Shown here in pieces: positions 44,389 to 54,678 of a DNA stretch of 64,000 nt (positions are counted from its first letter, which is position 1; each line of letters begins with the position of its first letter). Source of the stretch: CAVRAW01 sp963716135 (GTDB lineage Bacteria > Planctomycetota > Planctomycetia > Pirellulales > JADZDJ01); assembly GCA_963716135.1 (NCBI GenBank), contig OY970289.1, positions 1,426,001-1,490,000 on the forward strand, given 5' to 3'. The notes below the pieces were generated by a model. The model saw nothing but the letters and a program-made list of their open reading frames with translations, did no database searches and was not told where the DNA came from. The position numbers and the translations under genes were made by a program.

Positions 44389-47300
44389 ATGAATATCGCT
44401 GAACTGCGCCAATATCTCGATCGTCCGCAGGAAGCCGGCGACTGGCTGGCCGCTTGGGGTCTGGACGATGTCCAGCGCGCCCACGCCAGCCTGGTGCGCA
44501 CCGCGCTGTCGGGCATCACACTCGACTTGCTGGGAACGATCTGCGAACAACTTGCCGAGCAGTTGCCGCGGCTGAGCGACGCCGACATGGCGCTGAATAA
44601 TCTGGACCGCTTCGTGGCGGCCAGCCGCAATCCGCTTTCGCTGGCCACGTTGTTTGAGCGTGATCGGGAAGCGTTGCCGATCCTCCTGCAGATCTTCTCG
44701 ACCAGCCAGTATCTCAGCGATCTGCTGATCACCGACGCCGAAGCGTATGACCTGGTGCGGATCACCGAAGGGCAACCCGTGCCGCGACAGGTGCTCGTCG
44801 ACGAATTGTGTGCCGAAGTGATGGCGCTGCAACGACGAGCGCGATGTAATGACTGCATTGCGTCGCTTCAAGCACCGCGAAACGTTGCGCATCGCATACG
44901 GCGACTTGATTCGCAGCCAACGCCTGGAAATCGTGGCGGGGCAAATCTCCAATTCGGCAGACGCGGTGCTCGAGGCCGCCCTGCGCTTCGCCCGCGCGGC
45001 CCTCGTGCAAAAGCGGGGTGTTCCGCGCCGGCCCGATGGCCAGGCCGCGCGTTTCGTTGTTTTAGCGATGGGCAAGCTCGGCGGCAGCGAGTTGAACTAT
45101 TCCAGCGATATCGACTTGATCTTCCTCTACGACGCCGACGGCGAAACCGACGGCGATCGACCGCAGGATACCGTGGAATTTTTCGATCGCCTGGCGCACG
45201 ATCTCGTCAAGCTGCTTACCGAGCCTACCGACCTGGGAGTCGCCTACCGCGTCGATTTGCGTCTGCGCCCAGAAGGGCAACGCGGTCCGATGGTGCGCAG
45301 CTTGGAAAGCGCGTTGCAATACTACGATGTGCTAGGCCGCACTTGGGAACGTCAAGCGTTTGTGAAAGCCCGTCCGGCGGCCGGCGATTTGGATCTGGGC
45401 GCGAATTCCTGCAGCAGCTCGAGCCGTGGATTTATCGCCGCTATCTGAGCCGCGCCGACATCACCGGCATCAAGGCACTCAAACGCCGAATCGAACAGCG
45501 CGTGAAAAGCCAAGGCGCCGATCTGCAAAACGTCAAAACCGGCCTGGGCGGCATCCGCGACATTGAATTCACCATCCAGTTTCTGCAACTGCTCAACGGC
45601 GGCGACTTGCCGGAATTGCGCACCGGCAACACGCTGGAAGCGATCGCCAAGTTGGAAATCGGCGGCTGCTTGACACACCAGGAACGTATCCTCCTGGAGG
45701 AAAACTACGCCTTCCTGAGAAAAATCGAGCATCGCTTGCAGATCATGTTCGACCTGCAAACGCACCTGCTGCCCACTTCCAGCCAGGAATTCCGCCGACT
45801 GGCCATTCGCATGGGCTACATCGATGCGCCCAATCGCACCGTGCAAGACGCATTCAGCGTCGATTACAAGCAAAAGACCGAATTGAATCGCAGAATCCTC
45901 GACCACCTGTTGCACGATGCCTTCGGCGAAGAAGACAAACCGGAACCGGAAGTCGACCTGGTGCTCGACCCCGATCCGCAGCCGGATCAAATCGCCCGAG
46001 TGCTGGGGCACTATGGCTTCCACGATGTTCCAGGCGCCTATACGAATCTAATGGCGCTGTCCGAAGAGCACATCAGATTTCTTTCCACGCGGCGTTGCCG
46101 GCACTTTCTCGCCAGCATCGCCCCGCGCCTGCTTCAGGCGATCGCCAACACGCCCGATCCCGATCAAACGCTGGTCAATCTGAGCAAGGTCAGCGAATCG
46201 CTCGGCGGCAAGGGCGTGTTGTGGGAGCTGTTCAGCTTTAATCCGCCGTCACTGCACATGTACGTCGAACTGTGCGCGTCCAGCCCGTATCTGTCGAGCA
46301 TCTTGATCAGCAACCCGGGCATGATCGACGAGCTGATGGACAGCCTGGTGTTGGACAGGCTTCCCACGCACGACACCTTGGAGAATAACCTGCGCGAGCT
46401 GGCCCGCGGAGCGGAAGATATCGAGCCCATTTTGCACAGCTTCAAAAACGCCCAGGTATTGCAAGTGGCTGTGCGCGATATTCTGCACAAGGAAGATATC
46501 GTATCCACGTGCCGCACTTTGGCCGATATCGGCGAGTCGTGCCTGCGGCTGATCACCCGCAACGAATATCTAAAGCTGGCGGCGAAGTTCGGCACCCCGA
46601 TGATTCCCGACGGCGAGCGGACCGGCCAGCCATCGGAATTCGTCCTGCTGGCGATGGGCAAATTCGGCGGCCGCGAAATCAACTACCACAGCGATCTGGA
46701 CATGGTGTTTCTCTACGAGGCCGACGGCGGCACTTTTCACGCGCAGCTCACCACCGAAAGCGGCGAAACCACCACCAATCAGCATTTCTACAGCGAACTT
46801 GGGCAGCGGATTATCAAAGTCGGCAGCCAGGCCGGGCCGCACGGCCGTTTGTACGAGATCGATCCCCGCTTGCGCCCGACTGGCCGCAGCGGCTCGCTGG
46901 CCACTTCGCTGGAGGAACTGCGGCGTTATTTTAAAGGCGGTCAGGGGCAACTTTGGGAGCGACAGGCATTATGCAAAGCCCGAGTTGTGTATGGCAGCGA
47001 GGCAGCCGCGGCGGCGGCGCTGGAGGCCGTGACCGATTGTGCCTATTGTGTTCCCTGGCAACGAGAGTTTGCCGACGAGATCTCAAACATGCGCCGTCGT
47101 TTGGAAGAAACCGCGCGGCCCAACAATCTGAAGCGCGGCCCCGGCGGACTGGTCGACGTGGAATTCATCGCCCAAATGCTGCAGCTTAAGCATGGCCAGC
47201 GGCATCCCGAGGTTCGCGTGCCTGGGACGTTGGAAGCCCTGGCGGCGCTGGAAAAACTCGGGGCACTTTCGCGCGGCGATTTCGAATTCCTCGACACCAG

Positions 47301-47514
47301 CTATCGTACGCTATTGGCCTTCGTCAGCTATCTGCGCTTGATGAACGCCACCGCGCGGCACGACATGCCGGAAGACCCCGACGAGCAGTTCAAGCTCGCC
47401 CGCTTGCTGGGTTACCGCAGCCAGGAAAAGATGCTGGCCGATTGCGAGAAGGTAACCAGGGAAAACCGCGTTCGCTTCGATCGAATCTTTGCCGCGGAAG
47501 GAAAGCAGCGTTAG
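44389..47514 (+). CDS. glnE: Glutamine synthetase adenylyltransferase GlnE (frameshifts near 44830 and 45403)
   Basis: About 1041 codons. Two nucleotidyltransferase domains: the deadenylylating half has LAMGKLGGSELNYSSDIDL and the adenylylating half has LAMGKFGGREINYHSDLDM, with regions rich in helices between. Between about 44830 and 45403 the literal frame is meaningless, while the neighbouring frame reads MTALRRFKHRETLRIAYGDLI up to KARPAAGD; a +1 and a -1 change compensate each other. The gene is therefore present but with two sequence errors. It controls glutamine synthetase by AMP addition/removal and ends opposite a PII protein gene. Confidence 0.9.
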   Translation: MNIAELRQYLDRPQEAGDWLAAWGLDDVQRAHASLVRTALSGITLDLLGTICEQLAEQLPRLSDADMALNNLDRFVAASRNPLSLATLFERDREALPILLQIFSTSQYLSDLLITDAEAYDLVRITEGQPVPRQVLVDELCAEVMALQRRARCNDCIASLQAPRNVAHRIRRLDSQPTPGNRGGANLQFGRRGARGRPALRPRGPRAKAGCSAPARWPGRAFRCFSDGQARRQRVELFQRYRLDLPLRRRRRNRRRSTAGYRGIFRSPGARSRQAAYRAYRPGSRLPRRFASAPRRATRSDGAQLGKRVAILRCARPHLGTSSVCESPSGGRRFGSGREFLQQLEPWIYRRYLSRADITGIKALKRRIEQRVKSQGADLQNVKTGLGGIRDIEFTIQFLQLLNGGDLPELRTGNTLEAIAKLEIGGCLTHQERILLEENYAFLRKIEHRLQIMFDLQTHLLPTSSQEFRRLAIRMGYIDAPNRTVQDAFSVDYKQKTELNRRILDHLLHDAFGEEDKPEPEVDLVLDPDPQPDQIARVLGHYGFHDVPGAYTNLMALSEEHIRFLSTRRCRHFLASIAPRLLQAIANTPDPDQTLVNLSKVSESLGGKGVLWELFSFNPPSLHMYVELCASSPYLSSILISNPGMIDELMDSLVLDRLPTHDTLENNLRELARGAEDIEPILHSFKNAQVLQVAVRDILHKEDIVSTCRTLADIGESCLRLITRNEYLKLAAKFGTPMIPDGERTGQPSEFVLLAMGKFGGREINYHSDLDMVFLYEADGGTFHAQLTTESGETTTNQHFYSELGQRIIKVGSQAGPHGRLYEIDPRLRPTGRSGSLATSLEELRRYFKGGQGQLWERQALCKARVVYGSEAAAAAALEAVTDCAYCVPWQREFADEISNMRRRLEETARPNNLKRGPGGLVDVEFIAQMLQLKHGQRHPEVRVPGTLEALAALEKLGALSRGDFEFLDTSYRTLLAFVSYLRLMNATARHDMPEDPDEQFKLARLLGYRSQEKMLADCEKVTRENRVRFDRIFAAEGKQR

Positions 47515-47824
47515 AAATCGATGGTTTCCATCGGCGTCGCCGGCAGCACGAAGATTTTCCCATCCCCCATGCGCCCGTGCGCGCCACCTCGACGATTTTC
47601 CGGATAATTTCCTCGGAGCGCGCTTCTTCGACCCAAAAAACAATTTCCACCTTGGGTAGAAACGCCAATGAATATTCGCTGTCGCCGTACTGATCCAGGT
47701 AGCTCTTTTGCCGGCCGTAGCCTTTCACTTCGCGCACGCTGGCTGCCTCCAGCGACGCACTCTCGAGGCTGTCGAGCACCTTCTCGGCCAGATACGGCTT
47801 GACGATGGCGACAATTTGTTTCAC
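47511..47824 (-). CDS. PII-family nitrogen regulatory protein (frameshift near 47573)
   Basis: MKQIVAIVKPYLAEKVLDSL with the T-loop GYGRQKSYLDQYGDSEYSLAF (the Tyr of the SEY segment is in the position of the modifiable residue) and FLPKVEIVFWVEE. One missing C near 47573 shifts the end; the other frame finishes GRMGDGKIFVLPATPMETIDF, the PII signature 2. About 104 residues in total. The stop overlaps the glnE stop by 3 nt, convergent. Together these two genes link nitrogen status signalling (2-oxoglutarate/ATP sensing) to glutamine synthetase control. Confidence 0.85.
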
Positions 47825-47857
47825 GACAGCAGACTTGGCAAAAAGCGATCGGCGATT

Positions 47858-48259
47858 CTAACTGAAAAAATTCTCGCCGTATAAATCGACCTGCGGATTG
47901 GTAAGCACCGTGATGTCGCCGCGCACTTTTACGCAGCAAGCCAATCGCATGGTGTCCTCATGTCCAATGTAGGCCAGGCAAGGCAGCGGATCGGGAATCG
48001 GCGTGGGCAGCGGCGTTTTGAATTTCACCTTCTCCATGATCGTCATGGGATTCGTGTTCTCCATTCCCTTGGTGATCAGCACCCGGCACGTGCCGCACAG
48101 TCCAAACCCGTGGCAATTGAAAACCTTATTCAGCGACGCCCCCATCCCGTTGAATCCGTGGTACAAGTTGACGCCGACTTTGATCGCCTCCTTGCGAAGA
48201 TTCGCCCCTTCGGGCACCTGAATTTCCTTTTTCTCGTTAACGAAGGTGATGGTGGGCAT
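47858..48259 (-). CDS. 2Fe-2S ferredoxin
   Basis: 133 residues from ATG 48259. Plant-type [2Fe-2S] fold: FVNEKKEIQVPEGANLRKEA, cluster loop CHGFGLCGTC with a further Cys (LACCVKV) toward the C-terminus, giving the four ligands. It serves as an electron carrier; the partner cannot be read. The next gene on this strand is the PII protein 34 nt downstream, which may be co-transcribed. Confidence 0.87.
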   Translation of the reverse strand: MPTITFVNEKKEIQVPEGANLRKEAIKVGVNLYHGFNGMGASLNKVFNCHGFGLCGTCRVLITKGMENTNPMTIMEKVKFKTPLPTPIPDPLPCLAYIGHEDTMRLACCVKVRGDITVLTNPQVDLYGENFFS

Positions 48260-48360
48260 GGCGGCGGACTTAGTAGGAAGTTGATTGTTCGCTTGCAAAT
48301 TAAGCTTGTTACGAATCCCAATTTAGTGCTAATTCCGTCGAAAATCCAGGGTCTGGGCGG

Positions 48361-49968
48361 TCATCTCGTCCGGCGTATTTCGCTCCATTCCGCGCGGCCA
48401 ATCAATACCAACACGGCGGTATAAACCGTGAAGCAGGCGGCGATCGGCACGAGCACCCGCACCAGCGCATTCACGATTCCAGGTTCAGGCCGCAGCAGGT
48501 TCAGCACGATCAGACCCGCGACGGTCATGGCGGCCACGGCCACCATGGCACGCACCACCGTCATACCAAGGCGTCGCCAGTCCAAGGGCACATGTTGGCG
48601 GGAAAACAAAATCGCCAGCCCGACCGCTTGCATGGCCGCGGCAATCGCCGTAGCGGCAGCCAAACCCGCTTCCGCCAACAGCCAGACAAGCGTCAGATCG
48701 AGCGTCAGATTGAAAGCCACCGCCGTCAACGACATCCGCAGCGGCGTAACCCGATCTCCCACTGCGTAAAATCCCCGAACGATCACCGGCAACGCACAAT
48801 ACGCCCACACGCCGCTGCCGAAGACCGCGATCATCCTGGCGGTGCGCGCTGTGTCTTCGGCCGTAAACTGGCCGCGCTCGAACAGCAGCCGAGCGATCGG
48901 CTCAGCCAGCAGCATCAGCCCCGCCGAACACGGGATGGCCGCCAACAGCACCATCCGCACGCCCAGCGTGAGATCGCTCCCGACGGCAGCTCGATCGCCG
49001 CGCGCGGCGTGATGGCTCAATAGCGGAAAGACGACCGTTGCCGCGGCGATGCCCAGCAATCCCAGCGGAAACTGGTACAGCCGTTCGCCAAAATAAAGCG
49101 CCGCCGCCGCGCCCGATTTCATTGGGTACGCAGCGCCGCCGAGCCAGGAAATCGTCGCGCCCGTCCCGGCCGGCGCCGACAAGCCCCACGCCACGAGACT
49201 ATCCATCAGCGTATTGAACTGCACCACCGCCATGCTCAGCGCGGTGGGAATCATGCCGCGGCGAATCTGCCGCAGCTCGTCCCGTGTGGCGTCGAAATCG
49301 TGATTGAACTGAAAGCCGGCTCGCCGCAGCGCGGGCCACAGCACCATCCACTGCAATACGCCGCCGATGAGCACGCACGCTGCCAGAATATATGCCTGCG
49401 CCGTGGGATCGGCCGACAAGCGAGGAGCGATTGCCACGACGCCAATAATCCAACAGACGTTGAGCACCGCTGGCGCAAATGCGGCCGCAGCAAACCGCCC
49501 CAGCGCCTGCAGCGTGGCGGACGTGATCGCCGCCAGGCACACCAACACCAAATACGGAAGCATCGCCGCCGACAGGCCCGCCAAAAGCAAAACTCGCGGG
49601 TTGTTTCTGACGATCCACGCCCAGATACCCATCGCAGCTTCGCCCACGACGACCGCCGCCGCCAACACCCCGGCCAGCCACAGCGACGTGGCCACAAACA
49701 GCCGCCAGGCATTTCGCCGATCTCGCTCCAGCGACTGAGCGAACACCGGCATGTAACTGGCAGTGAGTGCTCCCTCGCCAAACAATCCCCGAAACAAGTT
49801 CGGAATGCGAAACGCCACTACCAGGGCATCCATCACGCCGCCGGCCGCCAGGCCAAACAACGCCGCTGTGGCCATGTCGCGCACCAGCCCCAACACGCGA
49901 CTCGTCAACGTGCCCAAGCTCGTGACAATCGTGGCGGACAACAGCTTGTGCCGGCGATCAGCTTTCAT
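48361..49968 (-). CDS. murJ: Lipid II flippase MurJ (MviN family)
   Basis: 535 residues from ATG 49968, with about 14 transmembrane helices. Family features: N-terminal SATIVTSLGTLTSRVLGLVRDM, then FRIPNLFRGLFGEGALTASYMPVF, and conserved RGFYAVGDRVTPLR later. It moves lipid-linked peptidoglycan precursor across the membrane (MOP superfamily). It stands alone on this strand and is consistent with a planctomycete that makes peptidoglycan. Confidence 0.9.
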   Translation of the reverse strand: MKADRRHKLLSATIVTSLGTLTSRVLGLVRDMATAALFGLAAGGVMDALVVAFRIPNLFRGLFGEGALTASYMPVFAQSLERDRRNAWRLFVATSLWLAGVLAAAVVVGEAAMGIWAWIVRNNPRVLLLAGLSAAMLPYLVLVCLAAITSATLQALGRFAAAAFAPAVLNVCWIIGVVAIAPRLSADPTAQAYILAACVLIGGVLQWMVLWPALRRAGFQFNHDFDATRDELRQIRRGMIPTALSMAVVQFNTLMDSLVAWGLSAPAGTGATISWLGGAAYPMKSGAAAALYFGERLYQFPLGLLGIAAATVVFPLLSHHAARGDRAAVGSDLTLGVRMVLLAAIPCSAGLMLLAEPIARLLFERGQFTAEDTARTARMIAVFGSGVWAYCALPVIVRGFYAVGDRVTPLRMSLTAVAFNLTLDLTLVWLLAEAGLAAATAIAAAMQAVGLAILFSRQHVPLDWRRLGMTVVRAMVAVAAMTVAGLIVLNLLRPEPGIVNALVRVLVPIAACFTVYTAVLVLIGRAEWSEIRRTR

Positions 49969-50149
49969 GCCGCACGATCGTAAAGCCCCCAGCCACAGCG
50001 GGGAAGGCGAACTTGTCGGCAATCGTCTGGCGCCGTCGGGCAGCGATTTTCCGGTCAAAATCTGCCCACTTGTCGATCGCAAGCAGAATGTCTACTTTCA
50101 ACGCACGTGTGAGCCAAAAAAATCCTCTCTTGGGAATGGAAGCAAGGCC

Positions 50150-50413
50150 GTGGCTGAATTTTCAAAATATCAGCAGAATATCATCAAGAACTATTACCAG
50201 AATCAGGGAGCGATTCTGTTGCAGCGGCTGGGCGAGCAGGTGACCGAACTCTATCTGGCCGAAGGAAAGGCTCGCTCAAAACGCTGGAAAGATATCACCA
50301 AAATTCTTGAAAAACTGAAAGTGCCCGCCGCTCGAATCGAAAACCTGCACAAGCGCGACGATCCCGCATCGCTCGCTAAGTTGCTGGAAGAATTGCTGGC
50401 CCAACAGAAATGA
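50150..50413 (+). CDS. Small conserved helical protein
   Basis: 87 residues from a GTG at 50150. Wholly helical: AEFSKYQQNIIKNYYQNQGAI, LLQRLGEQVTELYLAEGKA, RSKRWKDITKILEKLKVP, ARIENLHKRDDPASLAKLLEELLAQ. It resembles a small planctomycete protein of unknown function. It is followed by thyX after 17 nt, so the two are likely in one transcript. The longer frame upstream overlaps murJ and is not used. Confidence 0.6.
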   Translation: MAEFSKYQQNIIKNYYQNQGAILLQRLGEQVTELYLAEGKARSKRWKDITKILEKLKVPAARIENLHKRDDPASLAKLLEELLAQQK

Positions 50414-50430
50414 ACGAGTAGCATCGCCCC

Positions 50431-51341
50431 ATGCCCACCAATATTGCCATCGCCGACGAGCTTCGCTGGAAGAAATTTCCGGTGTTGGACGACGGATTCG
50501 TCTGCCTCGTCGACGTAATGGGCGACGATCAGGCGGTCGTGCAAGCCGCGCGCGTCAGCTACGGCGAAGGCACGCGCAAGGTATCGGACGACCGCGGGCT
50601 GATCCGCTACTTGATGCGGCATCGCCACACCACCCCGTTCGAGATGACGGAGATCAAATTTCTGGTGCGCGTGCCGATGGACTGCTGGCGGCAATGGATA
50701 CGTCACCGCACCGCCAACGTGAACGAGTACAGCACTCGCTATTCGCTGGCAATCGACGCCACTCAGACCACGCCGCCGGATCAGTGGCGCACTCAAGCCG
50801 CGGCCAACCGCCAGGGGAGCGGCGCGCCCTCGCGCGCGAAATCGGCCAAGGGCTAACCGCCGCGGAAATCGAATTTCAAGCTGGTGCGCGAAAGTTGTAC
50901 GAACAGCGCATCGCCGCCGGTGTGGCCCGCGAACAGGCCCGCAAGGATTTGCCCCTTTCCACGTATACCGAAGCGTACTGGAAGATCGATTTGCACAATC
51001 TGCTTCATTTTTTAGCGCTGCGGATGGATGGCCACGCTCAAGAAGAAATTCGCGCCTACGCCACGACAATTGGACAAGAGATTATCCGACCATTGTTTCC
51101 ATTAACGTGGGAAGCGTTCGTCGATTATCGACTGGAAGCAATGTTTCTGACTCGTCTGGATCGCGAACTGATCGCGCGCTTGGCCGATCGCTTAGCATCC
51201 TCTGGCCGCGCCCGAGGCACAGAAGACGACTTTCTTGCCGTCCAAGATTCCACCTGGGCCGCGCTGACCCGCTGCCGCGAACGGGACGAATGCCGCGAGA
51301 AACTCGCGGCCCTGGGATTGCTCGAGCGCGCCGGGGTATGA
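50431..51341 (+). CDS. thyX: Flavin-dependent thymidylate synthase ThyX (frameshift near 50825)
   Basis: FAD-dependent dTMP synthase. The signature RHRTANVNEYSTRYS (RHRxxxxNxxSxR) is present, as is RHRHTTPFEMTEIKF. The frame stops at 50856; adding one G in GCGCCC near 50825 continues it as ALAREIGQGLTAAEIEF through LSTYTEAYWKIDLHNLLHFLALR to 51341, about 302 residues, the normal length. Essential when thyA is absent, so probably an error rather than a pseudogene. The stop overlaps an ATG at 51338. Confidence 0.9.
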
Positions 51342-51412
51342 TAGCCCTTAGGCGATGGGCAGCCGCCGGGTGTCCATCTTCGGTCTTTGCGTCGTGCCCA
51401 GCGAGGTGCATT

Positions 51413-53082
51413 GTGTGGCATGTTTCGCGCGTGGTGGTCGTCTCCTGCACGGCGGTGTTGGTAACATCGTTACGCGCCGTTCACGCCCCTGCTGCAGAAG
51501 CCAACCCACCGCCTGCAAATCAAATTCAAGTTTCGCCGGCACAGGCCCAGCAAATCGGCAAGGGAGAGGAATTTCAGCGCCAATCCCCTGCCAAGGCCCG
51601 GCCAAACGAGCGCAAGCGCGCTTGGGGAATCGTTGAAGCTCTCAACCCTGAAATCGGCGAATCGTCCGCGTCGAATGCCGGCCTGGCCGAGACGAAGGCC
51701 ATCGATCAGATTTCCGCCGTGGTCCGCGACGCACTGTCGCTTCGCAAAACGCTCGTCGTGTGGCTGGTCGAGCAATCGGCCGATTCTGCGCCCTGTCGCG
51801 CAACATGGCCGACCACATTTGCGACGTGTTGAAAGAAGTTAGCGCCCGGTCGACTGCCCCTCAAATGGCCGTTATCGGATATGGCGCCGAGCCGAAGTTT
51901 TTGGTTTCGGAGCCGACCAGCGACGTGGAAAAACTTCGCAGCGCTCTGACCGAGCTCAGCGCCAAGACCCGCACTCGCTCGGAAAAAGTTGCTCCATTTG
52001 CCGCAGTCGGCAAAGCCATCGAAAAATATCTTTCCTACCGGAAAATGGGATTTGAAGTGATCTTTGTCATCGCCGGAGCGTCCTCGGGAGCCGACTTGCA
52101 GGAGGCCGACGAGCTCATCGCGGCCCTCAAGCGATCGGCCGTTCCAGTGTTTGGCCTTGGTCCCGCCGTACCGTTTGACAATTCGTCGGACGGATCGCTT
52201 CAACCCTCGAATGCGTCCGCGGAAGCAACGTCTTCGCCGAAACCGCGGTCGGAATCCCTCTATCCCGAGCGAATTCAATTGGAATTGGTGGATCGCGAAG
52301 CCGCCGACACTTTGACCGACTCCGGCTACGGTCCATTTGGACTCGCGCGAATTTGCCGGCAGACGGGCGGAAAATTTTTCCGTCTTCGAAGCGGCGGCAG
52401 CGGCGGATGGGAACTCGATCCGGCCACAGGCGACGTGAAATCGGAACTCCTTGCCAAATACGCTCCCGACTACGTGAGCGAAGAGCAATACAAACAGTTG
52501 CTGGCCCAAAACAAATGCCGGCTGGCCTTGCACAATGCAGCCTTGTTGCCGCCTGCGTCGGGATTGCCCCCCAACGTTCGTACCTCGTTTGCCAAAGAAA
52601 AAGACGAAGCCACGATGGCCAAGAGCATCAAGAAAGCGCAACAAGACGCGGCCGAGCGCGATCAACCTCTGCAACAGTTGTACGATGCCCTCGCGCCGGG
52701 CGAGGCCGATCGACCCAGTCTCACCGGCGCCCGCTGGCAGGCCGAATACGATTTGGCCATGGGGCAGATGCTGGCCGCCAAGGCGCGGCTGGACGGCTAC
52801 AACACGATCCTAGCCGTGCTAAAACAGGGAAAGAATTTCGCGAAGCCCGACAGCAAGCGTTGGGTGCTGGAGCCGGCTGACGAACTGGCCGCCTCCAGCG
52901 CGCTGGATAAAATGGTGAAAAACTCGCGGGTGTATTTGCAACGCGTTGTTACGGAGCATCCAGGCACTCCGTGGGCCGTGATCGCGGAGGGGGAACTGCG
53001 TCATCCCGCCGGATGGAAGCTTGTCGAGGATAGCCAAGAGGATCCAACGCCTATCCGCTCGAAGAAGAACGCAAAGCGCTGA
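51413..53082 (+). CDS. Exported VWA-like protein (frameshift near 51790)
   Basis: GTG 51413 (GAGGTG upstream) gives a convincing signal peptide (VVVVSCTAVLVTSL...PAAEA). It continues IDQISAVVRDALSLRKTLVVWLVEQSADSA; one frame change near 51790 leads to LSRNMADHICDVLKEVSAR, then VIGYGAEPKFLVSEPTSD and GFEVIFVIAGASSG, consistent with a VWA-type Rossmann fold (MIDAS not fully clear, as the WLVEQSAD position is divergent). About 556 residues in total. The C-terminal half is helical. It overlaps the convergent YceH gene by 32 nt. Confidence 0.6.
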
Positions 53083-53830
53083 TGGCGGTTTCCTGTCGCC
53101 GCACGCTTTCGGCAAGCTCCGCCAATTCGCGCCGCAACTGGGCCACTTCGCTCCGCAGCGATTGCACATCCTCGCTGCCGCCGCTGGCCGGTTGCTCTGA
53201 TCTTGCCGCGGGCGAAATGCGTTCTCGTGGCGGCTCGGCCCATCCGCCTTCGGCCGAACTTTCGCCGCCGGATCGCTCTTTCAGCCGCTGGAGTTCTTCC
53301 GGCTCGTAAAGATTGTGGCTGATGATCTGTCCGCGGCCCGGCGGCGTGATGTCGATCACCAGCCGTTTGGCGCGCAGCGATTGCAAAATGCCGCGCAGCG
53401 CATTCAAGTCGGCGATCGGTTCCATGCGCGATGCCCTGCCCCGCAACTCGCCTTCGGTCTGAGCGCCCCGCAGCAGCAGCTCCCCCATCACGGCCAACTC
53501 CACTTTATCGACCCCCAGCCAATCATAGAGCAGGTGGCGAAATTTCGGCACTCGGCCGCTCCCCTGCACTTCGGCCACGGCCCCCGCCGATTTCAGGCGA
53601 TCGAGCGACTCCATGACGTCGGCATCCTTCAGTTGCATTTGCGGATCGCGGTTGTTCTTCTGGTTGCAGCCGTTTACCAGCGAATTGATGGTAAGCGGAT
53701 ACTGCTCCGGCGTCGTTTTCGCCTTCTCGACCAGCACGCCGGCCACGCGGCGATCGATTTTCCCGAGCGCCCGCCATCGCGCCGGGGCTGCGGTTGTCGC
53801 CGCTCCAGAAGTCGCCGGTTGTTCATCCAT
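53051..53830 (-). CDS. YceH family protein (DUF480)
   Basis: 259 residues. Two winged-helix-like domains: RVAGVLVEKAKTTPEQYPLTINSLVNGCNQKNNRDP (hallmark), then VMESLDRLKSAGAVAEVQG, WLGVDKVELAVMGELLLRGAQTEGELRGRA, VIDITPPGRGQII. A charged helix at the C-terminus (LRSEVAQLRRELAELAESVRRQE) is a likely coiled coil. The YceH family lacks a settled function. It is convergent with the VWA-like gene, with a 32-nt overlap. Confidence 0.87.
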   Translation of the reverse strand: MDEQPATSGAATTAAPARWRALGKIDRRVAGVLVEKAKTTPEQYPLTINSLVNGCNQKNNRDPQMQLKDADVMESLDRLKSAGAVAEVQGSGRVPKFRHLLYDWLGVDKVELAVMGELLLRGAQTEGELRGRASRMEPIADLNALRGILQSLRAKRLVIDITPPGRGQIISHNLYEPEELQRLKERSGGESSAEGGWAEPPRERISPAARSEQPASGGSEDVQSLRSEVAQLRRELAELAESVRRQETAISALRSSSSG

Positions 53831-53914
53831 CAGGTTGTCCGTCCCATTAGAATAATTGGTGGCCGTTGAACTGCGGGTGTTTTAGCACGATTCTGTAGGT
53901 TTGGCTATCAGCCC

Positions 53915-54633
53915 ATGCTGCAACGCATCCTTGAATCTGAACTGATGGATTCGCCCGAGGAGGCGCTGGCTTACGATGCGATGGACCATGGCAACGTCAA
54001 TCGGAAATTTGTTGACGACCTGCTCGAATCGCTGGGCCAACAAATTGACAGCGATTCTTTGCCGCTAAAAATTCTGGACCTCGGCGCCGGCACGGCTCAA
54101 ATCCCCATCGAACTCTGTCGCCGAGCGAAACTGGTCGAGGTGGTCGCCGTCGACGCCGCGCAGCACATGCTCAATTTAGCGCGACGCAACGTTGAAGCAG
54201 CCGGGTTAGGCGACCGCATTACCCCGGTGCTGTCTGATGCCAAGAAACTGATCGGTGTTGAAGCATCGTTCGATGCAGTCATGTCCAATAGCATCATCCA
54301 CCACCTTCCCGATCCGCTTTCGTGTCTCCAACAAGCTGTGCGGACTGCAAAGCCAGGTGGCCTGCTATTCTTTCGCGATCTCCTGCGGCCGGACAATCCG
54401 GCAGAATTGGCCCTCCTTGTTGACTTGTATGCCCCGGCGCCGGAAGCTCGCCGCAAGCCGACCACCAGCGGGCGATGTTCGCCGCGTCGCTGCACGCCGC
54501 TCTTACGCTGGCTGAAATCCGCCAACTGGTCGCCAGGCTGGGCTTTCAACCTCAAACGGTTCAACCCACCAGCGATCGCCATTGGACCTGGTCGGCCCGC
54601 ATGCGCAGACCGAACGACAGTCCGGCGGTATGA
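53915..54633 (+). CDS. Class I SAM-dependent methyltransferase (frameshift near 54449)
   Basis: Motif I ILDLGAGTAQIPIELC, motif II-like VVAVDAAQHMLNLARRNV, then SDAKKLIG and FDAVMSNSIIHHLPDP, typical of Rossmann methyltransferases. After about 54449 the literal frame breaks up; the adjacent frame gives ADHQRAMFAASLHAALTLAE, IRQLVARLGFQPQTVQPTSD, RHWTWSARM and stops at 54633, about 239 residues. Substrate unknown. The acyl-CoA carboxylase gene begins 45 nt later. Confidence 0.82.
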
Positions 54634-54678
54634 TACTCCCAGGTTCTCAACGGATTGCCCCCATACGCCGCGCGGCTC

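Noticed and set aside
49300..49983. Plus-strand frame opposite murJ
   Set aside because: Arg/Gln-rich shadow of a membrane protein gene in a G+C-rich sequence.
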